This document shows, one piece after another, positions 58,997 to 64,000 of a DNA stretch of 64,000 nucleotides. The DNA comes from Cycas panzhihuaensis. Taxonomy: Eukaryota; Cycadophyta. The stretch is taken from contig CM041465.1 in assembly GCA_023213395.1 (NCBI GenBank), forward strand, positions 162,013,741 through 162,077,740, in the 5' to 3' direction. Position numbers and translations under genes: made by a program. The first letter of the stretch is position 1. Each line of letters begins with the position of its first letter. The notes under the pieces are model-generated. The model was given only the letters and a program-made list of their open reading frames with translations. It was not told where the DNA came from and did not search any database.

Positions 58997-60091
58997 TATT
59001 AGAGTATAATGTTATATCCTAGTTATTGAAAGGGTAATGTTATAAACCCTTCTTTCTAACTCCCTTTATATTCTTGACATGTGTCATGTTTTGAAGAGTC
59101 GGTTACAATTCAATTTGTAATGGTTGTATTGAATCATGTATATTTAAGGAGACATTGTCTTACTATAACGCAAGTCATCTTTACACCACTTATTTGGTTT
59201 GTGAAGTTAACGTGATATTAGAGTGGCTTAGCTTGATCGCCTAATCATAAAAGGAAGAGGCTTAGTCATTTTTAAATGACATTGAAGCAAATATCTAAGA
59301 TTAAACTTTTCAGTTGATAGTAAGGGAACTGGTTTTCTCAGAAGGAGCAAGAAAACTATAGAATTACTTTTTGTATGGACCTATACAAACTCAAATTTTT
59401 CAAAGTCCTCAAAATCAAGTGAAATTTGGCCAGGTGGTAGATCTATGTACGGGTGTCATTTCTTCCTTCTAACTCAAAGTCATTCGAGCTCATTTCGGAG
59501 CTATTTTTGCCCAGTTTTAGTTTATGCAGGTTTGGAGGAGCATACTTCATTTTTTCAAAAATCACCCCTTTTTTTGGATAAACCTACTCATATCTTCTGA
59601 GTTTCAGTATTTCGAAGATTTCAAGACCAGTTTTGTCAATTTTGGTGAAAGATTTTGTGAAATCGAAGCATTTTTATGTTAAACCCTAGCCGCCCATTTC
59701 TGGCTTTCGGATCAATTTTCTTCAATTCTGTAGACTATTTTGGAAAACAAATTACATATCTATAATCTATTCGCAAAGATCTTTCTTTTGAGGTACATAT
59801 TATACTAGTTTATACAATTAGGATTTTGTACGAAAATCCATACAATTGTACGGTCAAATCAGTCTAGAACTATTTTTTGCTTTCAAAAATGGCCTCTACA
59901 ATCTTAGCTTTGTCTGACCAAGACAAATTAACAAATTCAAACTACCATATTTGGTAGAAACCCTTCTGAGAGCCAAAAATGCATCGAATATTGCTAATGA
60001 ATCTGAAGCCTAACCTACTGCTACAAGTGTTGATCTAGCCAGCTTGATAGAAAGAGATAATACAGGTGTGTGTGCCATAACTGAAATCTCA
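58997..60091 (+). mobile_element. Ty1/copia element F, 5' part only
   Basis: LTR at 58997-59212 resembles that of J (TATTAGAGTATAATG, TCGGTTACAAT). Primer site TGATATTAGAGTGG at 59213. The leader has TTTTGTACGAAAATCCATAC at 59825-59844, as in J. Gag starts with ATG at 59889 (MASTILALSDQDKL) and soon has a stop and frameshift. At about 60091 element K interrupts and no other part of F is in the window. Confidence 0.8.
59889..60091 (+). pseudogene. gag: Copia F gag, first 65 codons
   Basis: MASTILALSDQDKLTNSNYHIW parallels the start of J gag residue by residue but a TAG follows. A frameshift lies in the LRAKNA block. It reads on to DNTGVCAITEIS, where K begins. Confidence 0.8.
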
Positions 60092-60435
60092 TAAGGAAAC
60101 AAGCACAGGAAATCAACTAATTGCAATCATTCACCAAGTACATAGCACAATATGAGAGCACAAGAACCATCACCATTGCATTATGATGGGTCGCTCTAGT
60201 TCTCTCACAACCAGAGCTGACCCAGAACAGTACACATAGAGATGGACCTTGCAGTAGGCACGAAATTGCGGTTAACCTCATTCCGTGCAACAGCAACCAG
60301 AGTACCATGACTCTTTCTAGAAAAATTCTCTCCCATTTACATCCTTTACATCGTAGTATTTATATTCACTATGATATGAGTTAGTTGCAACTATTACAAG
60401 TACAAACAAAAAGGTTGCAACTTAACTACCGCACA
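60092..60435 (-). repeat. Probable 3' LTR of K
   Basis: Minus strand starts TGTGCGGTAGTTAAGTTGC near 60435, after the purine tract. The other end is where F gag breaks off (TAAGGAAACAAGC, 60092). It contains GTTGCAAC twice (near 60385 and 60412), the core of the array at 62780-63775. No second copy is in the window. Confidence 0.5.
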
Positions 60436-60589
60436 CATCTCTCCCTTCACAAAACTTACAAGTATTCCTACTTGTAAGCTCAAAATTTAAATTGAAAGAA
60501 AGAAAGAAACATGACAATTCAATTCTCTCTGTCCCTCTTGATCTTTTCCATTTTAACGTAGATTCTCTGCGAATCAGGTCTGTAAACCG

Positions 60590-62206
60590 TACAAGGTGGA
60601 TTTATTCTTCGTTTCTTATAATGGTCGCATAGAATCACTACATTGTGCAACGCCTGCAATTGAGCCATTGTTGGTTTTTCTTCAAAATGCAATTGTTCAA
60701 TCTCTTATTCCAGCTCACATTTCCTTGTTTCCACAAAGAGCAGATCTTGTCGCAGGGACTTAATCATTGACCATAAGCGATTTGCATATTTTGCATCTTC
60801 CCGTGTCTACATTATCTAGGCATCCAACTTCTGAATCACCTTTTCCAAACCTGGTGGAACTTGTTCATTGAGCAAAGCACCGAAGGCTGGTACCAGATGC
60901 TCCACATGGGAGGTATCACATACCCAATGCATAATAAACTTGATTAAAAATTCCAGTTTCGCTTCACAGGCAGTTAACTGGTCTTCTATCTTTTGGATCC
61001 TTTGAATATCTAGGGGGGTCTCTTATTCCTAACCTCTAATTCAGTTACCAAATGCCGAATAACTTTTGCCAGAAATGACATATTCCAATGTGCCACGTTA
61101 TGTGGCTGAAATTTTCCATGGGGCCGATTCCTTCTTCTGTCAATTCTTCATTATTAAAATCAAAATCCACCTCTGCTGGCTGGCTGTTCAAGATCTCCAA
61201 CATCTCTTTCCTCACCTTCTCTGCAACAAGCTTTGTCCTCTTCCTCTTTTCTTCCTCAGTGTTAAGGACTTTTTTTGCTTGTTGGGTCAGCTATTGCTCC
61301 ACTGCTTCCTCCTTCACTGATACACTTCCTATTTTTTGTTTCCCCTTTCTAATTTCTTCTTTTCTTTCTCACCTCCTTTTGCTCCTCTTCTTCCTTCTTC
61401 TGCGGAGTCGCCTCTTCTCGCTGTCACTTTCTTCCCTTATCCTCTACCTATGCCTTCTGAGGATTTCCAGCCTGAGCCTTCCTCGAGAAAAAATCCCTAA
61501 CCTTTTCCTGCAACTCTCTTCGCCACATCTCTTCATTATGTCTAAAATGATTTATCTAAGTCATCATTGCTGCTTCCCCTAATTTCTTTTCAGGCAACTT
61601 TATCATTGGACGCTGAGAGTATAACAATCCTTGAAACAAACTCTAGTGATAAAATACAGCTGACTAAGGTTTCGTTTTGACATTGGTCAGTTTCTCCAGG
61701 AATCTTCTTTTGAGAAACGTTGCCCAATTAAACATTTCCCCCCTTGCTACTTGCAATAATGCCGTCCTCATTTCTGTAGGCACAAACAAGTTTCTTTGAC
61801 TCAGTATTACCCTTGTAAAAAGGAAATGTGCTACCCAACATGTCAAACTGTCTGTGATACTGATAATTCGGATGCCTGAAGTGGATACGTCTATAACCTG
61901 GGTGCCTAATTCCTTTGCTGCCTTCTCCCGTGGAATTCTTTTATCTCTGGGTACCATTTTCCTTGTATCTAATAACCTTGAAATCGCTTTTGTTGATACA
62001 TCCAGAATATTCGGTTGTTGAGCTACAAGTTGAATCATATGTATCAAGAAGTTCATTGTAGATGCGAATAACCCAATCTGCACATATTGGGCGAACCTAG
62101 CCTTTGTCAAGATTACCTTCCTTTGATCATAATCTGGCATGTCCCACCATTCATGCCTAATCTTTTCATCGTCACCTTCCCGTAGATTAATTTGCATATG
62201 CGCCAT
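60590..62206 (-). pseudogene. K frame related to the C extra frame
   Basis: A 180-codon open frame at 62206-61664 starts MAHMQINLREGDDEKIRHEW. It includes RFAQYVQIGLFASTMNFLIH, RLLDTRKMVPRDKRIPREK and FNWATFLKRRFLEKL. Past a stop it continues as a highly charged Lys/Glu-rich part (61560-61200) and further broken pieces to about 60600. The section near 61880-61690 aligns by eye with C 46396-46240. No enzyme motif is seen. It may be a Gag-like or env-position protein of this lineage. Confidence 0.5.
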
Positions 62207-62779
62207 ATTCTTCGATTTTCTCAGGATTCCTTACGTCTTCCAATTCCTCTGATTCGTCTTCAAAAAGCCTTACTAGTTTTATCTTCAATTCTGCTGTTTA
62301 TTTCCACCATGCCATGCAAAACCATCATGACTATATTCATGGTTGCAATTACTCGGTTGCAACTCTCGATGTACCTCCGTCTCGTTCATCCAATGCATGT
62401 CAACCACTTGTCATCCTCGTCGCAGTCCACTTAATTTGGTACATGTGACTGTCAATTATCATCACTTTTTCATTGCTTCGTCACCATCACCATTAATGCT
62501 TTCCTTTTAGCTTCTTGAGTTCCTTTCTCACGATCTCCCTTCTTTGATTCCTTTCCAATTTCCACCAAATTAAACTAATTCCAACTTCGCACCCAATTGT
62601 TGTGACCTCCTGCTCATATCTAAAGTGCAACATTTAGATGGCGACTTTCTTCCAAATCTGCGTTGGTTCACCTCTTAACTTGTTTTGGTGATTATTCACT
62701 GTTGTAATCTTTCATTCAAGTTGTAATTCTCCCTTTAAATTACTGTTTCACAATTTTGCTTCTCATTTACCATTCCATT
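62207..62779. other. Spacer between the K frame and the repeat array
   Basis: No open frame of note. GTTGCAA words occur near 62343 and 62357. A TTGTGACCTCCTGC block near 62600 and the gradual rise of GTTGCAATT words from 62780 lead into the array. Confidence 0.5.
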
Positions 62780-63775
62780 CTGAGGTTGCAATTTTGTTTC
62801 CAATTTGCAAAATTGCTACTTTTCATCTGAGTTGCAACTTTTGTAGCTAGTTTGCAATTTACACTTGAATTACAGCTCCTAGTTGCAACTTAGCCTCTGA
62901 GTTGCAATTCTGCATCTCGGTTGTGACTTTGCCTTCGGATTGCAACTTTATGTCTGGGTTGCGACTTTGCTTTCGGTTTGCAACTTTGCGTCTAGGTTGC
63001 AACTTTGCTTCCAGGTTGCGACTTTGCATCTAGGTTGCAACTTTGCATCCAGGTTGCAGCTTTGCATCCAGGTTGCAGCTTTGCATCTAGGTTGCAACTT
63101 TATATCCGAATTGCGACTTTGCATCCATGTTGCAACTTTATATCCGAGTGGCAACTTTGCGTCCAAGTTGCAACTTTACATCCAGGTTGCAACTTTGCAT
63201 CTAGGTTGCAACTTTGCGTCCAAGTTGCAACTTTGCATTTAGGTTGCAACTTTGCGTCTAGGTTGCAACTTTGCATCATAATTGCAACTTTGCGTCTAGG
63301 TTACAACTTTACATTTGAGTTGCAACTTTGCGTCCAAGTTGCAACTTTGCATCCAAGTTGCAACTTTGCGTCTAGGCTGCAACTTTGCGTTCGAGTTGCA
63401 ACTTTGCGTCTGAGTTGCAACTTTATCCAGGTTACAACTTTACGTCCAAGTTGCAACTTTGCGTCTGAGTTGCAACTTTATCCAGGTTACAACTTTACGT
63501 CCAAGTTGCAACTTTGCATCCGAGTTGCAACTTTGCGTTCAGGTTGCAACTTTGCGTCCAAGTTGTAACTTTACATACAAGTTGCAATTTTACATCTGGG
63601 TTGCAACTTTGCGTCCAGGTTGCAACTTTGCATCTGAGTTGCAACTTTGCATTCAAGTTGCAACTTTATGTCCGAGTTACAACTTTACATCCAGGTTGCA
63701 ACTTTGCGTCCTAGTTGCGACTTTGCTTGCAGGTTGCAACTTTGCTTCTTAAGTTGCAATTGAAGTTGCAACCCA
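62780..63775. repeat. Tandem array of a 19-bp unit, about 50 copies
   Basis: The consensus is near GTTGCAACTTTGCGTCCAG with variants GCATCTAG, GCGTCTGA and ACATCCAA in the second half. The 8-bp core GTTGCAAC is its own reverse complement. Three units are 57 bp, so frames stay open with a 19-residue period (NFASRLQLC and VATLHPGC words). Edges are degenerate, the centre (63000-63720) more regular. Confidence 0.96.
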
Positions 63776-64000
63776 AGTTCCTAGTTTTGAAGTTATGCAT
63801 TTTTATCTTCTTTTGCAACCATCTGCTTCCATGATTATGATCATAAGGGAATTCTGTTCCTATGGTTCTTGTGCTCTTTTTTTTTTTTTCCATTATGTAC
63901 CTTTTCAGTCAACTTTCGTTGACCGGTTTTTCAAACAATGTTCCATCAAGCTATTAGAGTCGCAGTGCTCCATTCGACCAAATGTGGTTTACCCTGTATG
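63776..64000. other. Sequence right of the array
   Basis: Non-repetitive, with a T tract at 63879-63890. No reading frame is supported. It is presumably still inside K. Confidence 0.4.

Larger units (their letters stand above)
60092..64000 (-). mobile_element. Retroelement K, partial, inserted in copia F
   Basis: A likely 3' LTR at 60092-60435 is followed by a polypurine tract complement (TCTCTCCCTTC, 60438-60448). To the right lies a frame related to the C extra frame, then a 19-bp repeat array, and the window ends. No Pol domain of K is in view, so the family is inferred from the frame shared with C. Confidence 0.55.

Noticed and set aside
62780-63775. Possible CRISPR array
   Set aside because: The units are contiguous 19-mers with no unique spacers, in a plant retroelement setting.
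62940-63893. Reading frames of 60 to 187 codons in and beside the 19-bp array
   Set aside because: The frames follow from a repeat unit lacking stops; several phases and both strands are open at once, so none is credible as a gene.

Overview
The window looks like heterochromatic nuclear DNA from a large-genome land plant. It is AT-rich and almost wholly made of old, mutated LTR retrotransposons of the Ty3/gypsy and Ty1/copia classes, with plant-type tRNA-Met primer sites, chromodomain integrases and long TA microsatellites. The strong decay, the old nested insertions and the scarcity of host genes suggest a gymnosperm-like genome, but the species cannot be read from this sequence. No intact host gene, tRNA, rRNA or CRISPR array was found. 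For reference, elements are given letters here.

Layout. 1-653: 3' tail and LTR of a plus-strand element. 2402-14828: minus-strand chromovirus G, split by plus-strand chromovirus H (3804-10365). 14829-18810: the least repeat-like stretch, with a candidate promoter-like island near 16.4-17.0 kb and unassigned minus-strand reading frames at 17.4-18.8 kb. 18890-19815: minus-strand gypsy integrase remnant I. 21270-58842: a large nest. The outermost unit is minus-strand copia D. D holds gypsy E (24206-30767), which itself holds a solo LTR (25661-26486), and copia A (about 32113-57519). A holds gypsy B (35222-55416), B holds gypsy C (39690-53324), and the 3' LTR of C holds copia J (40137-45304). 58997-60091: 5' part of plus-strand copia F, cut by K, a minus-strand element that runs off the window and carries a 1-kb array of a 19-bp repeat.

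The nesting gives a relative age order: D, then A, then B, then C, then J. Joins are supported by reading frames that resume on the far side and by target-site duplications: H (ATGAC/GTGAC), B (CAAAA, perfect), C (AGAGT, perfect), the solo LTR (TATGG, perfect) and E (CCTAG/CTTAG).

The parts of each element are those of a normal LTR retrotransposon: LTRs carry the promoter and ends; Gag packages RNA; protease, reverse transcriptase (RT), RNase H and integrase copy and insert it. All copies carry stops or frameshifts and look unable to move by themselves; E and J are the least damaged. Points of most interest: gypsies B and H share a Tyr in place of the first Asp of the RT active site; C lacks a visible capsid upstream of its zinc knuckle but has an extra frame after integrase, matched by a frame in K; K's 19-bp array contains a perfect 8-bp palindrome; and copias J, A and F share a GTACGA-rich leader element just before gag.
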